The notes under the pieces: model-generated
Databases searched by the model: none
Told to the model about the DNA's origin: nothing
The model's input: the letters and a program-made list of their open reading frames with translations, nothing else
Made by a program: the position numbers and the translations under genes
Shown here: positions 17,143 through 25,065 of the stretch, piece after piece
Position numbering within the stretch: the first letter of the stretch is position 1
How the letters are laid out: each line of letters begins with the position of its first letter
Assembly: GCF_039555535.1 (NCBI RefSeq)
Contig: NZ_CP154630.1
Coordinates: 4,663,001 to 4,727,000 of the forward strand
DNA from: Stenotrophomonas maltophilia
Lineage (GTDB): Bacteria; Pseudomonadota; Gammaproteobacteria; Xanthomonadales; Xanthomonadaceae
Direction of reading: 5' to 3'
Length of the DNA stretch: 64,000 nt

Positions 17143-17700
17143 ATGTCAGTGCCGCTTCCACCCCCCTCGTTGCAGCCTTCGCCCTACCACGCGTGGATTC
17201 GGCCGCTGGTCCAGGCCTCCTTCTGGCTGTCCGCACTGCTGACCGGCTACTTCGTACTGCAGGGGCTGCTGGTATGGCCACTGCACGACGTTCCACTCTG
17301 GCAACTGCTGGCCGGTGAAGTACAGCATCGGCAGATGCACAGCCTGACCTGGCTGCTGGCACACCCTGTGGGTGCCTCGATGATCGCCGCACTGCTCTGC
17401 CTGCTCTCGGCCGTGGCCAGCCGGGGCCTGCTGCGGGAGCGCCGCTGGGGCCTGTGGAGCTTCGTGGTGATGCTGCTGTTGAGCGCGCTGGCCAATTTCG
17501 CGATCACCTGGTGGCTGGACGTGTTCATGCGCGACATGATCGTGCTGCTTGCCGACGATCCGGACATGCAGCAATCGCTGCAGCCGCGGCGCTGGATGAT
17601 GACCTTGACCCTGCTCGGCACGTCGGTCCTGTTCCTCGGCCTGCAGGGCTGGCTGGCCTGGCGCCTGCTGCGGCAGGATATCCGCTCGCGTTTCCACTGA
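17143..17700 (+). CDS. Four-helix membrane protein of unknown function
   Basis: A 185-residue protein with about four membrane helices (roughly residues 25-45, 75-92, 105-122 and 155-172) and no catalytic motif I recognise. A charged loop with MRDMIVLLADDPDMQQSLQ lies between helices three and four. It begins 31 bases after the Nudix gene and ends 35 bases before the first of the cysteine-rich secreted proteins, so it may be co-transcribed with them. Function unknown. Confidence 0.8.
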   Translation: MSVPLPPPSLQPSPYHAWIRPLVQASFWLSALLTGYFVLQGLLVWPLHDVPLWQLLAGEVQHRQMHSLTWLLAHPVGASMIAALLCLLSAVASRGLLRERRWGLWSFVVMLLLSALANFAITWWLDVFMRDMIVLLADDPDMQQSLQPRRWMMTLTLLGTSVLFLGLQGWLAWRLLRQDIRSRFH

Positions 17701-17735
17701 GCCCCATCCCTTTCCCGCACGACAAGGACCGTCGC

Positions 17736-18857
17736 ATGCGCTTGCTGGCTCTTCTCCCTGCACTACTGATGTTCGCCGCACTGCCTGTAGCCGCCGACGC
17801 GTTGCACTGCGGCGAGTACCGCAGTGCCGATGGCGGCATGGCGCTGGTGTTCACCACCCCCAGCACCGGCTACCGCCACAACGACGTCAGCGAGCCGCAG
17901 CCGCTGTGGGTTGATCGCAGTGCGGCGCAGACGCGCCTGGTCATGCTCGACGATGGCGTGGCAGAGCCGATCCGGATCAGTGCAGACGGGCAACGCATCA
18001 AAGACGATGTGCCGTTGGTCTACACCCTGCGCCAGCCCCGCACCTGCGCCGCCGAGCCCAGGGCGATTGCCGGCAGCTGCCGTGCCGCTGGCAGCCACTG
18101 CATCGCGCAGCTGCCCACCGCTTCACCGGGCCAGGCCCAGCGCGCCTGCAGCGAAGGCGTTGGCGCGGGCTGCTCGGCGCTGTTGCGACAACTGCGCGAT
18201 GGCGTAACTGCGGCCGGAAACGATGACACCGGCCCCGCGCGCTTTGAACGCCCGCCCGTCTGCCGCGAACACACACCCGGACATGACCCGCAGGCCTGCG
18301 AGGCGCTGACCCACGATGCGCTGGCTGCCGCCATGCAGCGGGTAAGCGAACGCCTGCAAAGGGAAGACGAAGACACGCTGGATCCGCCGCTGCCGGCCAC
18401 TGCACGCGAACGTCTGCAGCAGCTGTGCCTGCAGCACCGTGGTGGCCGCTTCTGCGTGGAAGCGGCCGAACAGCAGTTGAACGCACTGGAGCCTGCGTTG
18501 GCGGTGCAGGCCCTGCAGGTGGTCTGCGATGCTGGGCGCGTCAGCGCCTGCGAACGTGTCGCACCGCTGCGCGATCTCCGCGCCGAGCTGCGCCTGGTGC
18601 CGGCCCAGCAGGTGCCCTGCGGTCGCTATCAGGCCGATGGAGGCGTGATCGACATGCTCGACTTCGGCGATGGCACGCGTGGCCGCTTGCATGATGGCGC
18701 CATCCACCTGCAGCAGAACGGTGAACCCCTTGTCCTGCGCCAGCTCGGCAATGGCGACCTGCTCGGCATGGATGCGCAGACGGGATATCAGCGTTACCAG
18801 CCGGTGCCCGGCACGGCACAATGCACACCCCCGCGCGAGGGCCGCGGTTCGCCGTAG
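17736..18857 (+). CDS. Secreted cysteine-rich protein, family member 1 of 4
   Basis: A 373-residue protein with a signal peptide (LLALLPALLMFAALPVAADA), so it is probably periplasmic or exported. Mature architecture: an N-terminal CGEYRSADGG module; a GSC...C pair; an ACSEGVGAGC helical segment; a second helical pair (LCLQHRGGRFC, then VCDAGRVSAC); and a C-terminal beta module CGRYQADGG...MLDFGDG...NGDLLGMD ending near a last Cys (AQC). The EGV..C spacing recalls Sel1/Hcp-type disulfide-linked helical repeats, but I do not recognise the family as a whole. The AAGGA ribosome site supports the start at 17736. Members 2, 3 and 4 follow on the same strand. Confidence 0.82.
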   Translation: MRLLALLPALLMFAALPVAADALHCGEYRSADGGMALVFTTPSTGYRHNDVSEPQPLWVDRSAAQTRLVMLDDGVAEPIRISADGQRIKDDVPLVYTLRQPRTCAAEPRAIAGSCRAAGSHCIAQLPTASPGQAQRACSEGVGAGCSALLRQLRDGVTAAGNDDTGPARFERPPVCREHTPGHDPQACEALTHDALAAAMQRVSERLQREDEDTLDPPLPATARERLQQLCLQHRGGRFCVEAAEQQLNALEPALAVQALQVVCDAGRVSACERVAPLRDLRAELRLVPAQQVPCGRYQADGGVIDMLDFGDGTRGRLHDGAIHLQQNGEPLVLRQLGNGDLLGMDAQTGYQRYQPVPGTAQCTPPREGRGSP

Positions 18858-18894
18858 CGCCTGGAGCTTCCCGTTCGATCGTCAAGGAGACGAC

Positions 18895-20511
18895 ATGCAT
18901 TCACCCGCACCGCGCCGCCGATGGCTGGCCTGGGCGCTGCTGCTGGCCACGCCGATGGCCGCCGCACAGTCACCGCAATGCGGCCTGTTCAAGGCCGATG
19001 AAGGCAGCGGTACGTTGCGCATCAGCTCGCCGAACCGCGGCGAGCAGAAGCATTTCGGCAGTGCACCGACGCCGGTCGCCTTCCAGCAGATCGACGGCAA
19101 GCTGCAGCTGGTGAACCTGGAATACGGCCTGCCCAGCGCGCTGCAGGTGCGCGATCGTGGCCGGACGGTCGAGGTCGATGGCACGGTCTACATCCTGCAG
19201 GCCTCCGCACAGTGCGCCGCAACCGCCGCGCCGGCTGAAGGCAGCTGCCTGGCCGATGCGGCGGCGTGCCTGGACAACCGTCGCGAAGCGGACCCGGCCG
19301 CTCTGGAAGCGGCGTGCCGGGAGGGCGTGCCCGGCATGTGCCTGCAACTGGCTGATCGTTGGCACGAGGAGGCCATGCCTACGGTCGAGGCCGATCCCGC
19401 TCTGGCAAAGGCGGCGCTTGACGCCGCCTTGTCCGGCATCAAGCTCCCCGCCGCCTGTGACGACGGTGGCTTCGAACAGGGAACCCCGGCGTGTGCCGCC
19501 GCACTCGAGGCCGCCCCCGCAGTGCAGGAGCAGCTGGTCAAGGCGGCGATGACGGCAGCCATGACCGAAGCCGTGGTGACGATGACAGCGCCGACCGCGC
19601 CGGTGATCATTCCGGCCGAGCGGCGCCAGCAGTTGTTGCAGCTGTGCCGCGAGGTATCCCATGGCGGCTTCTGCACCCGCGTGGCTGAACTGTCCTGGGA
19701 GGCAGGAGACCACTTGCAGGCGGTGCAGGCCCTGGCTGCGGCCTGCACACCCGGCAACGACACCGCCAGCTGCGAACGCCTGCCTGCGCTGCAGGCGGTG
19801 GGTGCATCGTTGCAACCGCAGCCGGCAACGGCCCTGCCCTGTGGCAACTACCGGGCCGACGGCGGCCTGATGGACACGCTGGACTTCGGTGACAACGGCC
19901 TGGTCGGCGTTGGCTGGAGCAGCCATCTTCGCGCGCGCGTCGAAGCGGGCGACATCCGCATCCGCCACGACAGGGATGGCGACTTCGTGCTGCGCCCGCT
20001 GCCAGGCGGCCAGTTGCTGGGCATGGACAGTTGGACCCGCTTCCAGGTGTTCACCCCCACCGGGGAGGGTCCGACCCGCTGCAGCGCACCGAAGCGGTAC
20101 ACGGTGCTGCCACTGCCGCAGGATTGCCCGCTGGCGCTGGCCAACGAGGACGGTGCCGAAGCCTGCTGTGCGCAGGGCAAGCTGCAGGGCTGCAACATTC
20201 TCGGCAACCGTCTTGCGCTGTCCGGGCACTGGCTGCAGGCCGCAGAGCACTACACCACGGTCTGCCGCGCCGGTGTCCGCGAGGGTTGCGAGAATCTGGT
20301 CACCGCACAGGGCAATGGTGCGGACGTGGACGCGCGTCGCATCCTGGAACAGCTGTGCAAGGCCGACCGCAGCGGCCTGCATGTGGCCTGCGACGTACTC
20401 GGAACGCAGAACTGGGAGCTGATCACGCTGGGCGGCGCCCTGCAGAAGTCGGTTGACGAGACGGCGGTGGACGACACTCCGGCACCGCGCAACTCCAACC
20501 GCAAGCGCTGA
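18895..20511 (+). CDS. Secreted cysteine-rich protein, family member 2 of 4, with Sel1/Hcp-like C-terminal extension
   Basis: A 538-residue protein with a signal peptide (WALLLATPMAAA). It repeats the plan of member 1: N-terminal QCGLFKADEG; GSCL...C; ACREGVPGMC; LCREVSHGGFC; AACTPGNDTASC; then LPCGNYRADGG, LDFGD and GGQLLGMD. Unlike its relatives it carries about 130 extra residues at the C-terminus with tandem cysteine-paired helices (CCAQGKLQGC, VCRAGVREGC, LCKADRSGLHVAC), closely like the Sel1/Hcp fold. It starts 37 bases after member 1, with AAGGAG before the ATG. Such repeats bind proteins or peptides in other families; the role here is unknown. Confidence 0.82.
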   Translation: MHSPAPRRRWLAWALLLATPMAAAQSPQCGLFKADEGSGTLRISSPNRGEQKHFGSAPTPVAFQQIDGKLQLVNLEYGLPSALQVRDRGRTVEVDGTVYILQASAQCAATAAPAEGSCLADAAACLDNRREADPAALEAACREGVPGMCLQLADRWHEEAMPTVEADPALAKAALDAALSGIKLPAACDDGGFEQGTPACAAALEAAPAVQEQLVKAAMTAAMTEAVVTMTAPTAPVIIPAERRQQLLQLCREVSHGGFCTRVAELSWEAGDHLQAVQALAAACTPGNDTASCERLPALQAVGASLQPQPATALPCGNYRADGGLMDTLDFGDNGLVGVGWSSHLRARVEAGDIRIRHDRDGDFVLRPLPGGQLLGMDSWTRFQVFTPTGEGPTRCSAPKRYTVLPLPQDCPLALANEDGAEACCAQGKLQGCNILGNRLALSGHWLQAAEHYTTVCRAGVREGCENLVTAQGNGADVDARRILEQLCKADRSGLHVACDVLGTQNWELITLGGALQKSVDETAVDDTPAPRNSNRKR

Positions 20512-20727
20512 GCCGGCCAGGGCCTGTCCGCAGCTTCGGGCGGGCCCTGATTGTCGTGATCGACACACCTCGGGCGGGTTGTTCCCACCAGCGTGCAAGG
20601 GTTTCCGACGGAAATCACTGCTGCGTCCGAGCGGCTCCCTATCATGGATTTCACTGGAACTGGCCGGCATGCCCAGGTCATCGCCCAATGCGGGCTCCAG
20701 TATCTCCACTCATGCTGGGAAGGCGAA

Positions 20728-21909
20728 ATGCCGCTAGATGCTCCGCGCTTGCTTGCCTGGTCGCCCGTGACCGGTGCCCTTCTGCTGTTCCTTTCCTTCC
20801 CAACCTTGGCAACCGGGGTCGCGTGTGGCGTCTTCAGTGACGAGTACGGAAGCTCGAAGCTTGTTGTCGAGGCACCGGATAGAGGACATGCAATCTCCCA
20901 CGATGGAAGTCATTCCCGATTCGCGCTGCAACAATCCGGGGACGACATGATCATCATCAACCTCAGCACCGGCTATGCCCGCTCCGTGGGTGCAGATCAG
21001 AGCGGACAGGCTCTTCACGACGATGGAACGCACTACTCGCTGATCGAACCGTCGCAGTGCTCGGCCGCACTCAGGCATCCCGCAGACAGCTGTCTCGCAG
21101 ATCCCAAGCAATGCGTGGACATGCGGCATTCCATGGAAACCACCGCTCTTGAGAATGCATGTGCGGAAGGCGTGCCCTACATGTGCATGGCATTGCCGGA
21201 GAAGTACATCGAGCATCTGATCGATACCGGCACCATTGCTCCGCCGGGGGAACTGGCCACCAGAATGCGGGCGACGCTGGAGAGGCAGCTGGCCGCGATG
21301 CCGCTGCCCGCCGAGTGCCTGGATCCCGACAGCACTACCTCGGGGCCAGCGTGTCTGGCTCAGCTCGAGGAAGAACCCGAGCTGTTGAGTTCATTCAGGA
21401 ACGCGATTGTCGCCGCTTCTTTGGGGCTGCATGCAGCCACTGTGGCCACCGCCACCCTTCCCAAGGATCACAGGGAAACGTTGCATGACTTCTGCACGAA
21501 GACGCCTGATGGTGCGTTCTGCCACAAAGTTGCCGATCTGCATGCTTCGGCAGGCGACCTTGGACGGGCAACGGAGGCCCTGGAACTGGCATGCACCGGT
21601 GGTCGGAGCCTCGACTGCGCATTGCTGGAACCACTTCGGGGACTGGGCCCGGACCTGCAGCCAGCCAAGGGCGTGGAGCTTCCGCAAGGAACGTTCGTCT
21701 CTTCGGGCGGCATCATAAGCTCCCTGACCTTCACTGAAGACGGCAGTGTCTCCGCGCCGTTCGGCCAACTGCAGGCCCGGCTGGAAAATGACCGCATCCA
21801 TCTCAAGCATGCAAGGGTTGGAGAGCTGATCCTCCAGCCGCTGCTCAACGGAGATCTGCTCGGCATCGGGCAGCACGTTGGATTCGACTACTTCAGGGCG
21901 ACCGAGTAG
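20728..21909 (+). CDS. Secreted cysteine-rich protein, family member 3 of 4 (divergent, lower GC)
   Basis: A 393-residue protein whose N-terminus [16 protein letters not shown] precedes a hydrophobic signal segment ending near ATG/VACG. The frame is open upstream to 20593, but the ATG at 20728 has a GGAAGG site and gives a sensible signal peptide. The family blocks are present ([57 protein letters not shown]). The C-terminal module has LPQGTF instead of LPCG and lacks the terminal Cys, so one apparent disulfide is lost as a pair. Base composition is lower than in members 1, 2 and 4 (for example 33 of 60 bases G or C at 20881-20940). Confidence 0.78.
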   Translation: MPLDAPRLLAWSPVTGALLLFLSFPTLATGVACGVFSDEYGSSKLVVEAPDRGHAISHDGSHSRFALQQSGDDMIIINLSTGYARSVGADQSGQALHDDGTHYSLIEPSQCSAALRHPADSCLADPKQCVDMRHSMETTALENACAEGVPYMCMALPEKYIEHLIDTGTIAPPGELATRMRATLERQLAAMPLPAECLDPDSTTSGPACLAQLEEEPELLSSFRNAIVAASLGLHAATVATATLPKDHRETLHDFCTKTPDGAFCHKVADLHASAGDLGRATEALELACTGGRSLDCALLEPLRGLGPDLQPAKGVELPQGTFVSSGGIISSLTFTEDGSVSAPFGQLQARLENDRIHLKHARVGELILQPLLNGDLLGIGQHVGFDYFRATE

Positions 21910-21983
21910 GAGGGGCTGATGGCCACGTCTCCAAGGGACGGGGCCTTCCGGCGGTGCGTGGCCGTTGCGGTAAAGTACGCGCC

Positions 21984-22880
21984 ATGAACGAATTCGAGCG
22001 CGTGCGCGCCTACCTCACCGACCTGCAGGACCGCATCTGTGCGGCGATAGAGGCCGCCGATGGCCAGGCCCGCTTCCAGGAAGACCTGTGGCAGCGTGCC
22101 GAGGGCGGTGGTGGGCGCACCCGTGTGCTGCGCGACGGCGTGGTGTTCGAGCAGGCCGGTATCGGCTTTTCCGATGTGTCCGGCAGCCGCCTGCCGCCGT
22201 CGGCCTCGGCCAACCGCCCGGAACTGGCCGGCGCCTCCTGGCGCGCCACCGGCGTGTCGCTGGTGTTCCACCCGCTCAACCCCTACGTGCCGACCACCCA
22301 TGCCAACGTGCGCTTCTTCCAGGCGCAGCGCGACGGTGAAGTGGTGGCCAGCTGGTTCGGCGGCGGCTTCGACCTGACCCCGTTCTATCCGTTCGACGAG
22401 GACGTGCAGCACTGGCACCGGGTCGCACGCGATCTGTGCGCGCCGTTCGGCGACGAACGCTATGCCGCGCACAAGCGCTGGTGTGATGAGTACTTCTTCC
22501 TGCGCCACCGCAATGAAACACGTGGCGTCGGCGGGCTGTTCTTCGACGACCTGCACGGCGACTTCGAACGCGATTTCGATTACCTGCGGGCGGTCGGTGA
22601 TGGCTTCCTCGATGCCTACCTGCCGATCGTGCAGCAGCGCAAGGACACCGCCCATGGCGAGCGCGAGCGCGAGTTCCAGCTGTACCGCCGCGGCCGCTAT
22701 GTGGAGTTCAACCTGGTGTACGACCGCGGCACGCTGTTCGGCCTGCAGAGCGGTGGCCGCAGCGAGAGCATCCTGATGAGCCTGCCGCCGCGGGTGCGCT
22801 GGGAATACGGCTTCACCCCGGAAGCGGGCAGCGCCGAGGCGCGCCTGGCCGACTACCTGGTGCCGCGCGACTGGCTCTGA
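21984..22880 (+). CDS. hemF: Oxygen-dependent coproporphyrinogen III oxidase
   Basis: A 298-residue enzyme of haem synthesis converting coproporphyrinogen III to protoporphyrinogen IX with oxygen. Typical blocks are present: [68 protein letters not shown], and the C-terminal [20 protein letters not shown]. The length matches the family. It acts in the cytosol. It interrupts the set of four secreted cysteine-rich genes, sitting between members 3 and 4 on the same strand, which probably reflects insertion history rather than shared function. Confidence 0.97.
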   Translation: MNEFERVRAYLTDLQDRICAAIEAADGQARFQEDLWQRAEGGGGRTRVLRDGVVFEQAGIGFSDVSGSRLPPSASANRPELAGASWRATGVSLVFHPLNPYVPTTHANVRFFQAQRDGEVVASWFGGGFDLTPFYPFDEDVQHWHRVARDLCAPFGDERYAAHKRWCDEYFFLRHRNETRGVGGLFFDDLHGDFERDFDYLRAVGDGFLDAYLPIVQQRKDTAHGEREREFQLYRRGRYVEFNLVYDRGTLFGLQSGGRSESILMSLPPRVRWEYGFTPEAGSAEARLADYLVPRDWL

Positions 22881-22974
22881 AGTTCCGGTGCCACGGATGA
22901 CCGTGGCGCCTCCGTTGCCTGTGGTGCGCCCTGCACCGGACAGGCCCTGTTCCACCTCCTTCAAGGACGAACCA

Positions 22975-24138
22975 ATGTCTGCTGCTGTTTTCCTTCGCCC
23001 CCGCGCTGCGGGCTGGCGTTCCCTGCTGTTGCTGGCCCTGGTCTCGGCCAGCCTGCCGGCTGCCGCGCAGTCGATGGCCTGTGGCACCTACAAGGACAGC
23101 AGCGGCAACACCACGCTGACCCTCGAGAGTGAAGGCCACGGCTCCCTGTCCGGCCCCTACCAGGCCACCGAGAACCTGCGCATCGCCCGCCAGGAGGACG
23201 TGCTCGGTACCGGCAACCTGTCCACCGGCCAGCTGGAGAACTGGTACTTCTCGGACAACGACCGCACGATCAGCACGCCCTATCGCGAGTTCACCCGTGA
23301 GCGCGCCGCCGCCTGCAAGGCGATGCCAGAGCCCGTCGAAGACGGTTGCGTGATGAACACCTCCGAGTGCCTGGAGGCGCTGCCGGAGGCCGCACCCGTG
23401 AAACTGCACGCCTGGTGTGCCGAGGGCGTGGGCGCAGCCTGCATGCGGTTGCTGGAGACCTACCAGGAACACGCCAACGCAGCGGCACCGAAAGTGACGG
23501 ACCCGCCGATGCCTGAGATCTGCAAGGAGGAATCACCTTCCTTCGACGCCGAAGGCTGCATGGCGGCAGCCAGGAAGGTCGCCTCGCAGATGGCAGGGGA
23601 GGCAATGCTGGGCCTGCGGCATTCGGTCGATGCGCCCTTGCCGCCGGTGCAGCTGGATGAGCTGGCGGCACTCTGCCGCGAACAACACGGCGAGACCTTC
23701 TGTGAAGCGGCGGCCGAGTCGCTGTGGAGCGGCGGGCGCCTGCAGCAGGCCCGCGAGGCATTGCAGCTGGCCTGCGCACAGCGCGCGGATGCGCCGTCCT
23801 GCGGACCGGCCAAGGACCTCGCTGTTGTTGCCGGTGCAACCGCAGCGGCACTCGAACCGATCGCCGCCACCGCCCTGCCCTGCGGCAGCTTTGTCGCCGA
23901 ACGCAGCGTGCTGTCGCAGCTGCGCTTCCTCGATGGCGGCATCGTGGAAGCCGGTGGCGAGGACGTGCGCCTGCGCGCGAGCCTGCGCGACGGCCAGATC
24001 GTCCTGCATCGCGATGTCGGCAGTGACTTCGTTCTGCAGCTGCTGCAGAACGGCAATCTGGTGGGCGTCGACAACGGCAACCGCTTCGCCTACTACGAGC
24101 GCAAGGCGACTGCGGGCAACGTCCGCTGCACTCCCTGA
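22975..24138 (+). CDS. Secreted cysteine-rich protein, family member 4 of 4
   Basis: A 387-residue protein with a signal peptide (SLLLLALVSASLPAAAQS) followed at once by MACGTYKDSSG. The family blocks appear in order: GCVMNTSEC; WCAEGVGAAC; LCREQHGETFC; ACAQRADAPSC; LPCGSF; QNGNLVGVD; and a terminal Cys (VRCTP). It begins 94 bases after hemF with an AAGGA ribosome site, like members 1 and 2. GC content is high, as in members 1 and 2. Function unknown; probably a periplasmic disulfide-bonded protein. Confidence 0.82.
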   Translation: MSAAVFLRPRAAGWRSLLLLALVSASLPAAAQSMACGTYKDSSGNTTLTLESEGHGSLSGPYQATENLRIARQEDVLGTGNLSTGQLENWYFSDNDRTISTPYREFTRERAAACKAMPEPVEDGCVMNTSECLEALPEAAPVKLHAWCAEGVGAACMRLLETYQEHANAAAPKVTDPPMPEICKEESPSFDAEGCMAAARKVASQMAGEAMLGLRHSVDAPLPPVQLDELAALCREQHGETFCEAAAESLWSGGRLQQAREALQLACAQRADAPSCGPAKDLAVVAGATAAALEPIAATALPCGSFVAERSVLSQLRFLDGGIVEAGGEDVRLRASLRDGQIVLHRDVGSDFVLQLLQNGNLVGVDNGNRFAYYERKATAGNVRCTP

Positions 24139-24148
24139 GCAGCGTGAT

Positions 24149-24208
24149 GTAGCGCCGAGTCCACGCTCGACTGATGAACCAGCGCAGCCGAGCAGGGGCT
24201 CGGCTCTA
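24149..24208. repeat. SMAG/REP-type GTAG palindrome pair
   Basis: Starts GTAGCGCCGAGTCCACGCTC and ends with the inverted partner GCCGAGCAGGGGCTCGGCTC, slightly degenerate. It lies between the fourth cysteine-rich gene and the convergent YetF-like gene, where it can fold into two hairpins in RNA. Confidence 0.65.
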
Positions 24209-24213
24209 TGTCG

Positions 24214-24693
24214 TCAGGTGCTCTTCCGGGGGATGATGGTGATGTGCCCGTTGATCTCCAGCAGGGCCAGCTCCACATCCTCCACGCCCAGGCAGCCCTG
24301 CTGGCGCATGGCGGCCTCGAAATCCGCACGGGTGACCTGCTCACGGCGCAGAACGGCGTCGAACAGGCGCCCATCGCGCGCGATCACCACCGGTTCGCCC
24401 TCGACCAGGCGCTCGATACGGCGGCTGCGGGTGCTCACCCAGCCCACTCCGTAGTTGAGCAGGATCAGCGTCGCCGCCAGCAGCAGGCCGCCGCCCAGCG
24501 AGGTGTCGGTGCCCAGCAGCGCGTTCTGCACCGCATTGCCCAGCAGCACCACCAGCAGCACGTCGAACGGGGTGATCTGCCCCAGCGGGCGCTTGCCGCT
24601 GAGCCGGACCATGCCCAGCACCACGACATACACCACCACCGCGCGCAGGATGAATTCCCACCACGGCATCGCCAGTGCGAACAGATCGGGCAT
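24214..24693 (-). CDS. YetF/DUF421-family membrane protein
   Basis: A 159-residue protein with three N-terminal helices (about residues 11-28, 42-58 and 64-82) and a cytoplasmic C-terminal domain containing the family segment GEPVVIARDGRLFDAVLRRE and the later LEINGHITIIPR. DUF421 proteins are inner-membrane proteins linked to envelope stress or sporulation, without an agreed biochemical role. The frame is open to 24798, but that part runs into a palindromic repeat; the ATG at 24693 follows GGGAACCCGC. Confidence 0.85.
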   Translation of the reverse strand: MPDLFALAMPWWEFILRAVVVYVVVLGMVRLSGKRPLGQITPFDVLLVVLLGNAVQNALLGTDTSLGGGLLLAATLILLNYGVGWVSTRSRRIERLVEGEPVVIARDGRLFDAVLRREQVTRADFEAAMRQQGCLGVEDVELALLEINGHITIIPRKST

Positions 24694-24733
24694 TGCGGGT
24701 TCCCCTGCTGGACAGTGGCCCAGCCTAGCACCT

Positions 24734-24776
24734 GGGGTCAGATCCCTTTGCCCGGTGGGCAAAGGGATCTGACCCC
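24734..24776. repeat. Long perfect palindrome GGGGTCAGATCCCTTTGCCC...
   Basis: The left arm GGGGTCAGATCCCTTTGCCC is repeated inverted after a 3-base loop. Related palindromes occur at 28231, 44599, 44645, 46727 and 58736, always outside genes. The RNA would form a very stable hairpin. Confidence 0.8.
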
Positions 24777-24802
24777 ATGCGAAGTGTTCCGGCGGCACAA
24801 AT

Positions 24803-24922
24803 AAAAAGCCCCGCTGACCAGGGGGAGGTCAACGGGGCCGGGGAACGGGCACTTGGGGAGGAGTCCCCGTTCCGAGATCTGCTCCAGGGGATGGGAGAGA
24901 TCCACAACAGGCGTTGCGCCTG
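24803..24922 (-). ncRNA. sX13-like small RNA downstream of polA
   Basis: On the minus strand, after the polA stop, there are three consecutive stem-loops with C-rich loops. The first pairs GGATC with GATC (about 24874-24903, loop CCCATCCCC). The second pairs GGAACGGG with CCCGTTCC (24842-24873, loop with CTCCTCCCC). The third is the terminator hairpin (24808-24838, loop TCCCCCT) followed by UUUUUAU. A -10-like TATAAC at 24929-24934 predicts a transcript of about 120 bases. sX13 of Xanthomonas, as I recall it, is about 115 nt, lies next to polA, and uses C-rich loops to bind G-rich sites in mRNAs of virulence and motility genes. Position and architecture agree; the ends are estimated. Confidence 0.8.
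24804..24838 (-). terminator. Intrinsic terminator of the sX13-like RNA
   Basis: A 12-base stem (GGTCAACGGGGC on the plus strand, 24827-24838, paired with GCCCCGCTGACC, 24808-24819, one mismatch) precedes a run of five U on the minus strand. The C-rich loop of this hairpin is also a likely mRNA-binding site. Confidence 0.85.
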
Positions 24923-24928
24923 TCGAGA

Positions 24929-24934
24929 GTTATA
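24929..24934 (-). promoter_or_regulatory. -10 element of the sX13-like RNA
   Basis: TATAAC on the minus strand, about 7 bases before the predicted 5' end. A clear -35 hexamer is not visible at 17 bases. Confidence 0.5.
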
Positions 24935-25065
24935 GAAGCACTCCGAACACTAACGGTTCGTGAAGGGGCCCAATTTAATGAACCTCGATCAGGGCAACAT
25001 TCATGATCGAGTCAGAAACCTCTGACGAATGAACGAATTCACGTCGTTTTCGGCCTGAAACACCC

